Source of the DNA: Planctomycetota bacterium
Lineage (GTDB): Bacteria > Planctomycetota > Phycisphaerae > Phycisphaerales > UBA1924
Length of the DNA stretch: 64,000 nt
Direction: 5' to 3'
Assembly: GCA_963204725.1 (NCBI GenBank)
Contig: CAUJHH010000024.1
Location: forward strand, 103,269-167,268
The translations under genes and the position numbers were made by a program. The notes below the pieces were generated by a model. It worked only from the letters and a program-made list of their open reading frames with translations, did not search any database and was not told the origin of the DNA. Below are positions 9,565-20,200 of this stretch, in pieces. How positions within the stretch are numbered: the first letter of the stretch is position 1; each line of letters begins with the position of its first letter.

Positions 9565-11354
9565 TAGCGGCCCCTTTTCGTGGAGGGAGTGCGGGAGGCG
9601 GGTTTCGCACTACGGCCTGCGACGTGCTTGGTAGTCACGGCCTGCGGTGGCTTCGCGACCGCGGAGGACGTCGCCTTCGTCCGGGGCTTCGATGTCGGCT
9701 TGGATTGGGGCGTGGGCTGGGGCGTCGACGGGGACGTCGAGCGCGGCGTCGATCGGGGCTTCGATGAGGACTTCGATCCGCGCTTCGACTCGGGGGTGGT
9801 ACTGGGTGTGGGCTTGGCCTCGACGACTTGGGCGGCACCGCGGGCACTCTGCTTCGTCGATGCCGCGGAAGAGACCCGGTCGGTCAGGCGGTACTTCTTG
9901 GCGATCGCGGGATCGACCGCGCCCTCGCCCGCGAAGGCGATGTAGCGGCGGATGATGAGGTCGCAATACGTCGGCGAGATCTCGATGCCGAAGCAGCGGC
10001 GTCCGAGCTTCTCGGCCGCGATGAACTGGCTGCCGGATCCTGCGAACGGTTCGTAGCAGATCTCGCCGGGACGCGTGTGCTGGTCCATAGGGATGGTGAA
10101 GACGTCGAGCGGCTTGGGAGTCGGGTGATCGGGCCGTTCGTCACCGTTGGGGATCGTCGGGATCTGCCAGACGGTCGAGAGGTAGGTGTTCGAGCGGCGT
10201 GGCGGCTTCTTGCCGACGCGCCAACCAAACAGACACGGCTCGTGCTGCCACGCGTACCAGGTGCGGGTCAGCACGCCGCGATTCTTGGCCCAAATGATCT
10301 GCGCGTGCACGAACGCGCCGTGCTTCACCCACATCGACTCCAGCATCGCCTGGCGACGCGACGCGTGCCAGCAGTACCACGCGGCGTTGGGCGCAATCGC
10401 CTCGGCTACGGCGGCCCCAATGAAGCCGTCATACAGCGCGGTGTCTTCGACCGCGTCGTCCCACGTCACGCCGTATGTGTCAGACCAATCTTTGTTGGCC
10501 TTGCCTTTCCCGGGATGGTTCGTGCCGTCGTAAGAAACCAAATATGGCGGATCGGTTGCGAACAGGACGGCGCGCTCGCCGTTCATCAGGCGGCGCACCT
10601 GCGCGTGGTCCGTCGAATCGCCGCAGAGCAGGCGGTGCTGCAGCCGCGGATCGCGCCCGAGTGTGATGAGATCGCCGGGCTTCGTGATGGCAGGGCCCCT
10701 GCCCGCCAGCCGCAACGCTTCTTCGATGTCGAACGACTCGTCGCGCGAGGGGTCGAGGTCAAGCCGCGAGGTTGCGATCAGACCGTCGATCTCGCCCATG
10801 TCGAAGCCGGTCAGCAGGACGTCGAGATCGGGCGTCGCCGTCAGTTCGTCGAGCAGGGCACCGAGCTTGCGCTCGTCCCAGTCGCCCGCGATTTTGTTCA
10901 GCGCGATGTTGAGGGCCTTCTCACGCTCGAGCGGCAGGTCGACAACGCTGACGTCGACTTCTTTGACGCCGCGTGCGAGGAGGATCTTGAAACGCTGGTG
11001 GCCGCCGACAAGGTTGCCGGTGCGGCGGTTCCAGACCAGCGGCTCAACCAGCCCGAACTCGTCGACCGAGCGGGCCAGCTTCTCATAGTCGGGGTCGCCC
11101 GGCTTGAGGTCGATACGCGGGTTGTATGGAGCGGGATTGATGCGGCGAGCGGCGATGCGCTCGAGCCGGAGCGAGGCGGGTGGGCGGTTGTTCGACGTGC
11201 CGCCGGATGGGGAGGGCACCGCGTCCGCGACGGGCTTGTCGGTACGCGTGCGTGGGACATTCTGGTTCTGAGACGGGGTCTTGGGAGGGAGAGAGTCTGG
11301 CTCAGTCGTACGGCCGCGGCGCGGCGTGGAACGAGAACGGTTCGTCCGTGACAT
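9564..11354 (-). CDS. ParB-like nuclease domain fused to DNA methyltransferase
   Basis: 596 residues from ATG 11354, chosen because a perfect AAGGAG sits 7 bases upstream; the frame itself stays open to 11426. A ParB/Srx-like N-terminal domain (INPAPYNPR near 72, GGHQRF near 117) is followed by an amino-methyltransferase domain with catalytic TDPPY (268-271) before the SAM-binding PFAGSG (436-441), a beta-class-like order that would methylate adenine N6 or cytosine N4. This architecture is common in prophages, where it is thought to protect phage DNA from host restriction. The last 100 residues are a low-complexity Ser/Thr/Pro/Lys/Arg tail built of STP and SKP-like units, probably disordered and DNA-contacting. 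It lies about 460 bases downstream of brxL and may be a separate transcript. It is not the BREX methylase, which is PglX. Confidence 0.85.
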   Translation of the reverse strand: MSRTNRSRSTPRRGRTTEPDSLPPKTPSQNQNVPRTRTDKPVADAVPSPSGGTSNNRPPASLRLERIAARRINPAPYNPRIDLKPGDPDYEKLARSVDEFGLVEPLVWNRRTGNLVGGHQRFKILLARGVKEVDVSVVDLPLEREKALNIALNKIAGDWDERKLGALLDELTATPDLDVLLTGFDMGEIDGLIATSRLDLDPSRDESFDIEEALRLAGRGPAITKPGDLITLGRDPRLQHRLLCGDSTDHAQVRRLMNGERAVLFATDPPYLVSYDGTNHPGKGKANKDWSDTYGVTWDDAVEDTALYDGFIGAAVAEAIAPNAAWYCWHASRRQAMLESMWVKHGAFVHAQIIWAKNRGVLTRTWYAWQHEPCLFGWRVGKKPPRRSNTYLSTVWQIPTIPNGDERPDHPTPKPLDVFTIPMDQHTRPGEICYEPFAGSGSQFIAAEKLGRRCFGIEISPTYCDLIIRRYIAFAGEGAVDPAIAKKYRLTDRVSSAASTKQSARGAAQVVEAKPTPSTTPESKRGSKSSSKPRSTPRSTSPSTPQPTPQSKPTSKPRTKATSSAVAKPPQAVTTKHVAGRSAKPASRTPSTKRGR

Positions 11355-11816
11355 ATGGAGGCTCCTTGATTCGTTGTCGGAAACGATGAGATTGACGGGA
11401 CGCTCGACGTAGATGAGCATGTGCATTCATGACGGACCTCCATTTTGTTCCGACCTCGCGACGGGCGGGGCCTCTCTCGTTGACGCGCGAGTGTATCGGG
11501 CTCGTTGCTGCCGTCCACCCCATAACTGGCCCACATAAACCGTGCATTGCGTCACAGACAACGTTGCTCGGTGCCAGCTCTGGTAGGCTCATTTTCAGAT
11601 CAGAACTCGCGCCGAATAATCGCGCGGTGCCGTGTGTCGGTGCATGAAGCTGCGTGGCTATGCACGGAGCACAACGGGTTGCGCGGTAGCCGGGATCTTC
11701 CGCGCTGCTGGGGTTGCGCGTTGATCTACGGCGATTCGGGTTAACGGCTGTGGACCCGCATTTGGGCCGTTCTGGGGGAAGTTATGGGGCAATGCTCCGA
11801 GTTCACAGCCTTCCAA
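11355..11816. other. Intergenic gap between BREX operon and phage-like module
   Basis: About 460 bases without a supportable gene on either strand. The frames present are short and unsupported by ribosome binding sites, apart from the AAGGAG serving the methyltransferase gene at its lower edge. I see no strong hairpin with a T-tract after brxL, so whether BREX transcription stops here cannot be told from sequence. The methyltransferase promoter should lie in this stretch if it is independently expressed. Confidence 0.5.
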
Positions 11817-13871
11817 CTACTCGGCTAGGGCCTTCATGAACGCATCCTTTGCGTCGCTGTAGAACTCGATGCTGATCTTCGTCCACAGGTCGTCGGGCAG
11901 GTCGTTCAGCTGCCGGCGGGCCGAGATCGGCACAAGCAGCGTGATCGCCTGCTTGTCGATCGCCAGTTCCGCGATAGCGACTGCGTTTGCCAGAAGCTCA
12001 CAAGAGCCTCCGAGGTTCATCGAACCAACGATGATGAGCGCGCCCTTGGTGCTTCGCTCAAGCAAAGCCCCAGCCATGGCGATGACCACCGGCAGACTGA
12101 GACCGGCGCCGCTGCGGTCGTTGTCCATCGGGCGCATTTGAACCGAGAACTCGTGGGCGCGCGGATCCCGATCACCCACGAGGTGCTTGGATTGGGCATA
12201 AAGGTTCTGCTCGCCAATCCGAACGCTCTCCTTGAAACCGGGCGGGGAGGGAGTGTTCAGGATCTTCACACCGCCTCCCGGAGCGGTTGTTACCTCGATC
12301 CTGTACAGCCCGGGGCTCGTCTCTGGCGTACCCGTCCCGATCGCCCAGACCTGCCCAGGCGGCAAGGGGTCGGGCTCGATCGCCTCTTCGCTTCGCAGTT
12401 CTGGCGTTGCGACGAACTTCTCCACGCCTTCGACGCCCATCGTGTAACTGAAGTGCGTGTTGCGGAACTCGGAGGGGAAGCACCGCTTCTGTTGCTCCTT
12501 GACGCGACGTCGAGCTTCGAGCGCCATGCGCACGATCATCTCAAGGTCGGCATCAGGCACTGGCATCTCCGGATCGGGGAACAGGAGTTTGGTCAGCCCG
12601 CTCACTGTCTTGTGAACTGCCTCGATATCGCGGCCACGGAATGCGCCGCCCAAGAACACGCGGTTTTCCATGACGGCGACGCGGCTCTTGGTGCGGAGCT
12701 TCGTCCAGCACTCGCTCAGGAAGTCGCTCACGAGCCCGAAGTGATCGGTGAAGTGATCGCGCGCGCTCAACGACGGGAAATCCCAGCCAGGCACATACGA
12801 GTGAATCCGGTCGTGGAACGCTGTGTCGTCGCGCATCTCGGGTGGGAGCGGCGTAAGCAAGTGTCCGATCCGTTGCTGATGGCCAACATCGACATCGAGG
12901 TTGCCGACCATCACGATGCTGCCCTCGGCGCGAATGCTCTCCTTGCCGCGGCTGAACTCGCCGCTGGCCATGTACCCCTTCATGATGTTGACGCCGTCCT
13001 TCTGGTCAAACGCGATGCCCGACACCTCGTCGAAGCAGACAACGTCGTACTGGCACACAAGCCCGCGCTGGCCCGAGGCGTTGTTGACGAACATCTTGGC
13101 GACGGTCGCCTTGCCGCCGGAAATCAGGTGCGAATAGGGCGAAATCTGCTGGAACAAATGGCTCTTGCCCGTGCCGCGTGGGCCAAGCTCGACCATGTTG
13201 TAGTTGCGCTCGACAAACGGCACCATCCGCAGGAGCACCACCAACTTGGCGCGATCGGAGAGCGCACTCGGCTCCAGCCCGATCGACCGGATCAGCACGT
13301 CACGCCATTCCAAGGTCGTGAACGCGCGACGTCCCTTGGCCAGCACATCCAACACCTCGGACTTCGACATTTGAATTGGACGCACCGCATCGATCGAGAA
13401 CGGTCGACCGTTCTGCTGTTGGGCGATAACCGCGTCGTAGCCGAGGGTGATCTCGGCGTAGAACCCGTCGGTGAGCATGCGTTCGTGCTCTTTCACCAGC
13501 GAGTCATCGATGCGAACTTCCTTGAGCGCAAGGCTCGGAAGTTCGGCCACATAGCAGTCGTTGCGGGCATCCAGGCGGGCCTTGATGATGTCGATGAGCT
13601 TCGTCGAGCCTTTGTCCCTCGCCTGATGCTTGAAGATCTCTTCCTGCCCCGTGCGGACCGTGCGGTCGTGCAGCTGGCGCTCCACGATCTGCAACCCTTC
13701 CTGGATTTCGTGATCATCCACGGTTGCGCAGTACCGACCGAGCAAGAACTCGACGACGTATGTCGGCACCGGGTACTGCCGAGAGTACTTGCGGACAAGG
13801 TCCTTCCGCACGAGATAGCCATCGAAAACCGAGGCTGCGAGTTTGTCCAGTTGATCGAGTTCAAGTGCCAT
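11817..13871 (-). CDS. brxL: BrxL, Lon-like AAA+ protein of BREX
   Basis: 684 residues from ATG 13871, giving the family-typical opening ELDQL...YLVRKDLVRK; an in-frame GTG at 13886 overlapping the pglZ stop is the alternative. The AAA+ module has Walker A LGPRGTGKSH (about 229-238) and Walker B VVCFDEVSG (about 278). The C-terminus (DRSGAGLSLPV onward) resembles the Lon protease fold. BrxL is the signature last gene of BREX type 1 and is known to form DNA-binding multimeric rings needed for defence in characterised systems. A GAGGA about 10 bases before the ATG can serve as ribosome binding site. It is the final gene of the minus-strand BREX operon. Confidence 0.93.
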   Translation of the reverse strand: MALELDQLDKLAASVFDGYLVRKDLVRKYSRQYPVPTYVVEFLLGRYCATVDDHEIQEGLQIVERQLHDRTVRTGQEEIFKHQARDKGSTKLIDIIKARLDARNDCYVAELPSLALKEVRIDDSLVKEHERMLTDGFYAEITLGYDAVIAQQQNGRPFSIDAVRPIQMSKSEVLDVLAKGRRAFTTLEWRDVLIRSIGLEPSALSDRAKLVVLLRMVPFVERNYNMVELGPRGTGKSHLFQQISPYSHLISGGKATVAKMFVNNASGQRGLVCQYDVVCFDEVSGIAFDQKDGVNIMKGYMASGEFSRGKESIRAEGSIVMVGNLDVDVGHQQRIGHLLTPLPPEMRDDTAFHDRIHSYVPGWDFPSLSARDHFTDHFGLVSDFLSECWTKLRTKSRVAVMENRVFLGGAFRGRDIEAVHKTVSGLTKLLFPDPEMPVPDADLEMIVRMALEARRRVKEQQKRCFPSEFRNTHFSYTMGVEGVEKFVATPELRSEEAIEPDPLPPGQVWAIGTGTPETSPGLYRIEVTTAPGGGVKILNTPSPPGFKESVRIGEQNLYAQSKHLVGDRDPRAHEFSVQMRPMDNDRSGAGLSLPVVIAMAGALLERSTKGALIIVGSMNLGGSCELLANAVAIAELAIDKQAITLLVPISARRQLNDLPDDLWTKISIEFYSDAKDAFMKALAE

Positions 13872-13882
13872 AGGTTCAGTCC

Positions 13883-16231
13883 TCACTCATCGCCGCCGAC
13901 GGTGGTTGGTTGCTTGGCGATCGGCCGGCCGGGCGCGTCGAGCACGACGACGATGGCGGCCGACCCGTTCAGGTCTTCGTTCGCAACGATCAGGCCGACC
14001 CGGCCATCGGGCCCGATCGGCTTGGGGGAAGTCGTGATGCTGGTGTCTGCCGAGTTCGGCTTCGTACGGATATCGGCCTGCAGGCCTGTCCCCGCCGGAG
14101 CGACAGTGATCCTGCAGCGCAGGCCAAGCCATTGGACGTCAGTGATCGTCGGTGCCGGTGCTTGCGGGCCCTTCTCTGGATGTATCACGAGATCGGGGAT
14201 CAAGCACTCCTGCAGGCTGACGCCACCATGGGCGTACTCATGACCGGCGGAGAAACAGGTCACTCCCGGCGCGACTGCAAAGTCCGCCTGTTCGTTCCAG
14301 TGCCAGTGCACCGTGGGCACCGCGACCTTGGATTGCCCCTTGATGGTGGCACACCGAGCCCACTTGCACTCGGTCAGGTAGCTCGGCAGCTCATGACGCG
14401 GCAGACCGCCCGGCATCAGCAGCCATCCGTGGTCGGTCACCACCCGCACCGAGGTCCATCCCGAATCGAGCAACTCCACGATCCGCTCAACCAACCGGTC
14501 CAGCTCATCAGCGAGATGCCGAGCGAGTTGGGCCTCAAGATCGTGTCCCCGCCTGTCGATCTGCCCGAACTCAGTCCACCCGCGGGCGTCGGGCTCGCCG
14601 GCTCGCCCGGTGCCCCCTGCCTCGATGTACTGGTAGCCTTCCTCTTCGATCATCTTTCGGAGGCGGGGAGTCTCGAGCAACTGCCCGGCATCGTTGTTCG
14701 GCTTGAACGTGTCCGGAAGGCCTGCGCCCTTCACGCGCCGGGCCGCCGGCGAAACCGCCGGCTTAGCCGTCGCTGTTACCGAGGGAAGTGCGGACCAGCG
14801 CCTGAGCTGGGTCACGCGGAGCCCGCGGGCCTCAAGCACCGTTCCGAGTCGTTGCCCCAGATCAAATCGCAAGCCATCCGCGAACAACAGGCAGCAGCCA
14901 ACATCGCCTTCAACGACCGGCTGACCGCCGGGCCCCGGCAGAGGCTTCTTGGCGATCAGGTCCTGCAGCCGCCTGGCCGCATCGTCGGACCAGGGCAGGT
15001 AAATCGCGCGGATCGCCGCGGTCACCGCATGCAGGTCACCGTTCACCTTCACCGCGGCCAGCGCCCGAATGGCCGCGTCGTCGGCGATGAAACCGCCCTC
15101 CGCGTAGAGCCGGGCCATTTCGTCGGGCAGATCGCCGCCGATTCGATTCGTGGTCGCGATCGCCAACCGTGCCAACTGCTCGAGCGCAACCGCCAACGAA
15201 GAACGGCCGAGCTTCGCCCACACCCAGGCCCGCCGCAGACCGTGCTCTTTCTCCAACTCGGCAATGCGGGCTCGGGCCGCCGTTTCAGCCAGCTTGCCCA
15301 GATCGATGAGCGCGGCACGGAGGTCACTCTCCGCTTCGTCATTCACATCGGGCCATGGCTCACGATCAAACGCAAGGGAGGATGGCTTGGACCGGCTCAA
15401 CAGGTCGGGGAGCCCCGGATACAACGAGGGCGACTCACAGAAGCGACGCCACAGCGTCTCCCATACCGGCGTGCTGTGCACGCCAAGCCGCTCTCCGGCA
15501 ACCAATTCCCCATCGGATTCTGGGTCGAACTCGTATTCCTCACGGCAGCGGTTCCTGAACGCGTGCCACCGCCCCTCATCCTTCATCCGCCGCGCCGACG
15601 TCTCCGGATCGCTCATCCACATCAGCAGGTCACGCGGCTGATCGCCGACCATCAGCTTGTCGAAGTCCTCCGCTTCCAACCTCTTGTCCATGAACTGGAC
15701 CGTTGAGGTGGTGGCCAACGTCCGCAGCGAAGCTTCAAGCGACTGCCGGGTCCGCGCATCGCGGGCCACATCCAGCCCGAGCCCATCCTCCGACGTGAGC
15801 ATCGCCTCAACTGTCCAATCGCGTCCGCTCCGTTGCGTCCACACCGTCCCGCGATACTGCAGCTCGACCAGCGGCTGCAGTTCGCGAGGGCATTCATCAC
15901 CAGCCCGCAGTTGTTGACGGCTCACGCCAGGCAGATAGATGATGGGCGTCGGTCCCTTGGGCAGCACCACATCGGGAAGCGCTCCGGCGATCACGCACTT
16001 GATCCAGATCGCCGGCCCGGTCTTGTGCCCCAGGTCGTACGAGCCGAGTGTCAACAGATGCTGCACCTGTTCGCGCAGCAGTTGCACGACCGGGCCCCAC
16101 TCGCCGCTCGGGTCCGACCAGAGAATCGCCGCCGGCGCTTCCTCGACGCCGGTCTGGTGCCGCCCCGCATCGCGGAGGCCGTTCAGCACGGCTTCCAGCA
16201 GGGTCGTTGCTTTGGTGCAGTTCTTGGTCAT
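13883..16231 (-). CDS. pglZ: PglZ, alkaline-phosphatase-fold BREX protein
   Basis: 782 residues. The phosphatase-superfamily signatures are visible: LLFADGLRFDLG near residue 450, VVTDHGW near 597 and GHEYAHGGVSLQE near 662, the last being the typical PglZ C-terminal histidine motif. Aspartates and histidines in these motifs are the expected metal ligands. PglZ is the one component shared by all BREX types; it interacts with the methylase PglX in studied systems, and its hydrolase activity is still poorly defined. Its ATG overlaps the DUF932 gene stop by four bases (ATGA), so its translation is probably coupled to that gene. Confidence 0.93.
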   Translation of the reverse strand: MTKNCTKATTLLEAVLNGLRDAGRHQTGVEEAPAAILWSDPSGEWGPVVQLLREQVQHLLTLGSYDLGHKTGPAIWIKCVIAGALPDVVLPKGPTPIIYLPGVSRQQLRAGDECPRELQPLVELQYRGTVWTQRSGRDWTVEAMLTSEDGLGLDVARDARTRQSLEASLRTLATTSTVQFMDKRLEAEDFDKLMVGDQPRDLLMWMSDPETSARRMKDEGRWHAFRNRCREEYEFDPESDGELVAGERLGVHSTPVWETLWRRFCESPSLYPGLPDLLSRSKPSSLAFDREPWPDVNDEAESDLRAALIDLGKLAETAARARIAELEKEHGLRRAWVWAKLGRSSLAVALEQLARLAIATTNRIGGDLPDEMARLYAEGGFIADDAAIRALAAVKVNGDLHAVTAAIRAIYLPWSDDAARRLQDLIAKKPLPGPGGQPVVEGDVGCCLLFADGLRFDLGQRLGTVLEARGLRVTQLRRWSALPSVTATAKPAVSPAARRVKGAGLPDTFKPNNDAGQLLETPRLRKMIEEEGYQYIEAGGTGRAGEPDARGWTEFGQIDRRGHDLEAQLARHLADELDRLVERIVELLDSGWTSVRVVTDHGWLLMPGGLPRHELPSYLTECKWARCATIKGQSKVAVPTVHWHWNEQADFAVAPGVTCFSAGHEYAHGGVSLQECLIPDLVIHPEKGPQAPAPTITDVQWLGLRCRITVAPAGTGLQADIRTKPNSADTSITTSPKPIGPDGRVGLIVANEDLNGSAAIVVVLDAPGRPIAKQPTTVGGDE

Positions 16232-17214
16232 GCCGCGAGCACCTCCGCGACCTTCGCCGACTCACCGAGGTAGTCGTTGAAGTTGAAGGTCTTCTGCTCG
16301 ATCGCTGCGAGGAATGTGCCGACCCAGTCGCCGCTGCGCTTCTGCAGGCGATCCACCATCGCCTCGGGCGATATGTACACCCGCGGCCGGCTGGCGAAGT
16401 CCGTCAGCACGTTGAGTGCCGCGTAGCCGTTGGGGCCCATGTCCTTGAAGTACCGGTCCGTCAGGTCGCGGATCTGGTCGCGGAACCCCATCAACTGATC
16501 GCGCCGGCGCGGCTGGCGCAGATCATCAGCGGTCGCGACAATGCCGAAGACCTTGCACGCGAGCCCCAGCATCACTTCGGCCGGCACGTAGTACCGTTGG
16601 AGATTGTGGACCTGCTCGATGAACTTCTTCTCGAGCTGCTGGAGCTCACCAAACGTCGTCTTGAACTCAACGGTCTGGCCGACCGCATCGTGCGTGTGCA
16701 TGTAGCGGAAGCTGATGCTCTTGCCGCCGAAGATCATCCCGTTCGTGCAGATCCAGCGGCAGAAGCCCAGGTCGAATCGCAGAGGCTTGGTCCGGTTGTA
16801 GCTGTTGGTCACTCGCAGATAGGGCACCCACTTGTCATTCTTCCAGGGCTCAAAGCCGGCGCCATTGTGAATGTAATCGATGTGGCAGAAGGACCGCGTC
16901 TTGGGCATGATGATGTTGAACACCTCCACGCCGTCGGCGGTGACCTGGCTGAAGACCTTGCGGAAACACTGCTTGCCGAGCTCGATGGCCTCGGCGTTCG
17001 TGACTAGGCGGTAGTTGTCAGCGACGACCGCGAAGGGTCTCTTCCGCTCGATGTCGACGATTGCCTGGAATCGAGCGATCTTGGTGTACTGCTGAGTGGG
17101 CGCTGGGGTCCGATCGAATAGCTCGGCCTGCATCGTGTCATCCAGCATGAAGACCGGCCGCTGCTCAACGGGAAAGAGGGCGGTGGAGATGTCGGTGATT
17201 CGCTTGGCGCTCAC
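16228..17214 (-). CDS. DUF932-family protein embedded in the BREX operon
   Basis: 328 residues starting at a GTG (17214) that overlaps the pglX stop by four bases (GTGA); its own stop overlaps pglZ in the same way. The core matches what I know of the DUF932 family found on plasmids and phages: YRLVTNAEAI, then the conserved block YLRVTNSYNRTKPLRFDLGF followed by CRWICTNGMIF, then a helical C-terminus. No catalytic motif is obvious and there is no signal peptide or membrane segment, so it is a cytoplasmic protein of unknown function. A longer reading frame extends upstream to 18105, but that part is a shadow of pglX. Double translational coupling between two essential BREX genes implies matched expression and a role in, or regulation of, the system. 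Confidence 0.85.
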   Translation of the reverse strand: MSAKRITDISTALFPVEQRPVFMLDDTMQAELFDRTPAPTQQYTKIARFQAIVDIERKRPFAVVADNYRLVTNAEAIELGKQCFRKVFSQVTADGVEVFNIIMPKTRSFCHIDYIHNGAGFEPWKNDKWVPYLRVTNSYNRTKPLRFDLGFCRWICTNGMIFGGKSISFRYMHTHDAVGQTVEFKTTFGELQQLEKKFIEQVHNLQRYYVPAEVMLGLACKVFGIVATADDLRQPRRRDQLMGFRDQIRDLTDRYFKDMGPNGYAALNVLTDFASRPRVYISPEAMVDRLQKRSGDWVGTFLAAIEQKTFNFNDYLGESAKVAEVLAA

Positions 17215-20200
17215 TTCTTGGCCTCCTTCGCATGCCGGTCGCGTGCGGCCTGCTTCACCTCGTTGGTGTAGTGAAGGTCGTTCCAGCGCACGCCGTCGAA
17301 GTCCTTGCCGCCGGCGAAGTCCGTCTGATGCGCGGCACTCTCGTCGGGATTGCAGCTCCAGAACCAAGGAAAGTCGGCCTTGGGGCGGAGGCTCTGCGGC
17401 TCTTTGCCCCGGTCGCTGGTCCACTTGATGCTTCCTGGTTTCCATCGCAGGATGCCCGCGCCGGCGCGGCCGCCTTCGATCTCCGCCGCAATGAACGGCC
17501 GGATGTTCAGCCGTACCCCATCGTTGATGTCCGGCTCCCATCCGATGGCCTGCTCGTGAAGAGGCTTCCACCGCACGAAAATGTCGTATGGCGGTTCCCC
17601 GGCGGCGATCAGGTTGAGCTGCTCCTGCAACTCGAGCGCCGCCGTCAATCTCGCCTCGGCGCCGGCCTTGCCCGCGGCCACCTGCTGTTTCTGAGCGTTG
17701 ATCCAGTCGCCCAAGTATGCGTACGTGAGCGCATCGAGCGTGCGCCGGCTCTCGCCCTTGGGTCCGGCGAGCCGGTGGTAGTTCACGAGGGCGTGGAAGC
17801 CATCCTTGAGGCCATCCCAGATGTGCCAGACGAATGGCCGATCGTGAAACGTGTCGCAGTGCTCGATGAAGAACCGGTCGCGGAGCCATTCCTCCAGCGA
17901 CTCGGCCTTCTGACCCCCATTGCATTTCACCGCCGCGGCCGCCAAGAGGTCGTGTTCCTTGCCTGAGGACCATGCCTTGCCGAACGCCGCTGCCAAGATT
18001 GTGCGGAGCCGATCCGCGGCAGGTGATTCGCCGCGAACGGGCGAGAGGCAGACGACACCGTCGTCGTCGGCAAACTTGTCGAGGGTCTTGCAAGTCTCCA
18101 CCCACGCCCGGGCCTCGGCTGCAAGCCGCAATTGCGGATCATGTTCTGCTGGCCAGTTGTACCCTACGAGACGAGCAACGGCGACCTGAAGCGTCGTGTC
18201 CACCTCGGTCTGATCGGGACGTCCGTGGAAGAGCCACTGCGTTGGATCGTTCGACTGCGGCTCCCGCAAATAGTCGTCGTTGCTTGCAGGCTTCCAGTTG
18301 TCCGGTGAACATGCAACCTTTGTAAACGTGCCGGCCGTAACAGACATCTTCTTGTCCAGCCTTCGCAACTCAGTCAAAAACTCCTCGGAGCGGCAGAACT
18401 CCCATACAGCTCCAAGGTCCGCGTCGTCGTACGGACATATCACGGCGATATTGTCGTCAAAGAGCTCGCCGTCGTATGGCGTGAAACGCAGCCGGCCAGC
18501 CTTGCCGATGGCTACTCCGCGCTTGCCAAACACTCTGTGTCCGCGAAACGCAAAACCCGTTTGTTCTTCTGGATTGTGGTTGCCTACTCCCCAAAGAATG
18601 ATCTCCTCTCGGCCACACCATAGTCCGTGGTCGCTAGGACTGTTGAGCCAGAACTTGTGACCTTCTGCGATTCGATCCACCTCCCAGAAGTTGCGCAAGT
18701 ATCGATAGCCGTCTCCCGACACACTGCCCTTGCCGAAGTCCGCAACATCTGATAAGAGTCCGACGTGGCTTGAAGCGGGCTCAAACGAAATGCGAAAGTC
18801 AGGATTCTTGAGCTGTCGTGCTTGCGGCACAGAGAACAGGGCGCCATTACGGAGCGCCTCGATCTTCGCGCCGAGATCGCGGATATGCCCCAACTCGCTG
18901 CCCGTGTGCACATAGGATGCGACAGGTGCTCGGCGTGTCAGAATCTGAAGGCACACGTTGACAACATCGCCTCCGATAGTCTCAAATGCACCTGGTCCGA
19001 TCCGTGCAATCAAGGGCATCTTGTAGCGATTAAGCAGGCCCTCACGCAAGCCGTCGCAGTACTTCAGGAAAAGCCAGTACTGTTGAGACACGATAGCCGA
19101 TGTTCCTCCTTGCGACAGAAGTTTCATGCACCGAGACGCCATGACATTGGCGATGTCGTACTTGGCGTCTCTGTAGTTCTCCTCGCAGAACTGTTTGAGC
19201 ACTTCGCCGTGATCACCGCCCTTCAAGTACGGCACGTTCGTTATCACAAGCGTGTAGTCTCCCGCAAGGATCTCCGCCGCGGCGGCCATGCCGCGTGCCG
19301 CAACGGCACGCTCGTGGGCCTCGTCGTCGGACTCGGCGGCGAGGATGCGGTCGAGGAGCGGCTTGATGGTCTCGAAGTCCGCCGCGAAGCCCTGCGTGGG
19401 CAGCTCGCTCGGGTCGATCAGGGAGCCGAGCTCGGGGGCATCGCTGAAGAGCTCGTGCATGTGTGTCAGGCCGCGACGCATGGCCTCGCGCACATCAGAG
19501 CGCTCGCGCGCGAGTTCTGGCTCTGCCATCTTGAGCCACTCGTGCTTAGTGGATTGCGGCCCAATGCCCGAGCAGGCAATGTTCAGCGCTGGCAGGTCGA
19601 TCGGCTTGCCGGCGAGCTTCCACGCGGCGAAGGCGAGGTTGAACGCGGCGATCTGCGTGCAGCGCGCGTCAAGTTCGAGGCCGAAAAGGTTGTCGGCGAG
19701 CACCGCCCGGATGGCGGCTTCGGTGGACAGGTTCTCTTCGGCGATGCGGAGGCGGACGAGCAGGTCGAACGCGGCGACGAGGAAGTGCCCCGAGCCGCAG
19801 CAGGGGTCGAGCACGCGGAGGGACTTCGCTTCACGAGGCCACCCTTCGTAGGTTCCCGCGGCGGGCCGCCAGGGGCCGGTGCCGGCGTTGAGGTCTTCGC
19901 CATCTCTTGCTTCGCGAACGAAGCGGAGATACTCGAAGTCGTAGCCGCCGAGCGCATTGAGGCGTACGGCATCCTGAAGCTCTTGCTCTGAGTTGGCCGA
20001 GGGGCGCTGGTCATCGCTGAGCGTCTTGCCGGCGTGCCACGCGCCGATGGTGTTGTGGAGCAGGAACTGCACCATGTAGTGCTCGGTGAAGAGCTGCGTG
20101 ACGGCGGGGAGGGTCTCGCCGGTGATCTTCTCGCCGGACTTGACGCGCTTATTGACAGCCTCCTTCTCGGCTGCCTGCCAGAACTGGTAGACCCAGCCGA

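Noticed and set aside
12138..14243. Long plus-strand frames opposite the BREX genes (for example 12138-14243, 21855-24218)
   Set aside because: They mirror the codon structure of the minus-strand genes, have no ribosome sites and no recognisable domains. They are GC-rich antisense shadows.
17214..18105. Upstream extension of the DUF932 reading frame to 625 residues
   Set aside because: The added 296 residues lie inside pglX on the same strand in another frame, are Arg/Gly/Ala-rich and lack a ribosome site. The GTG at 17214 overlapping the pglX stop is the natural start.
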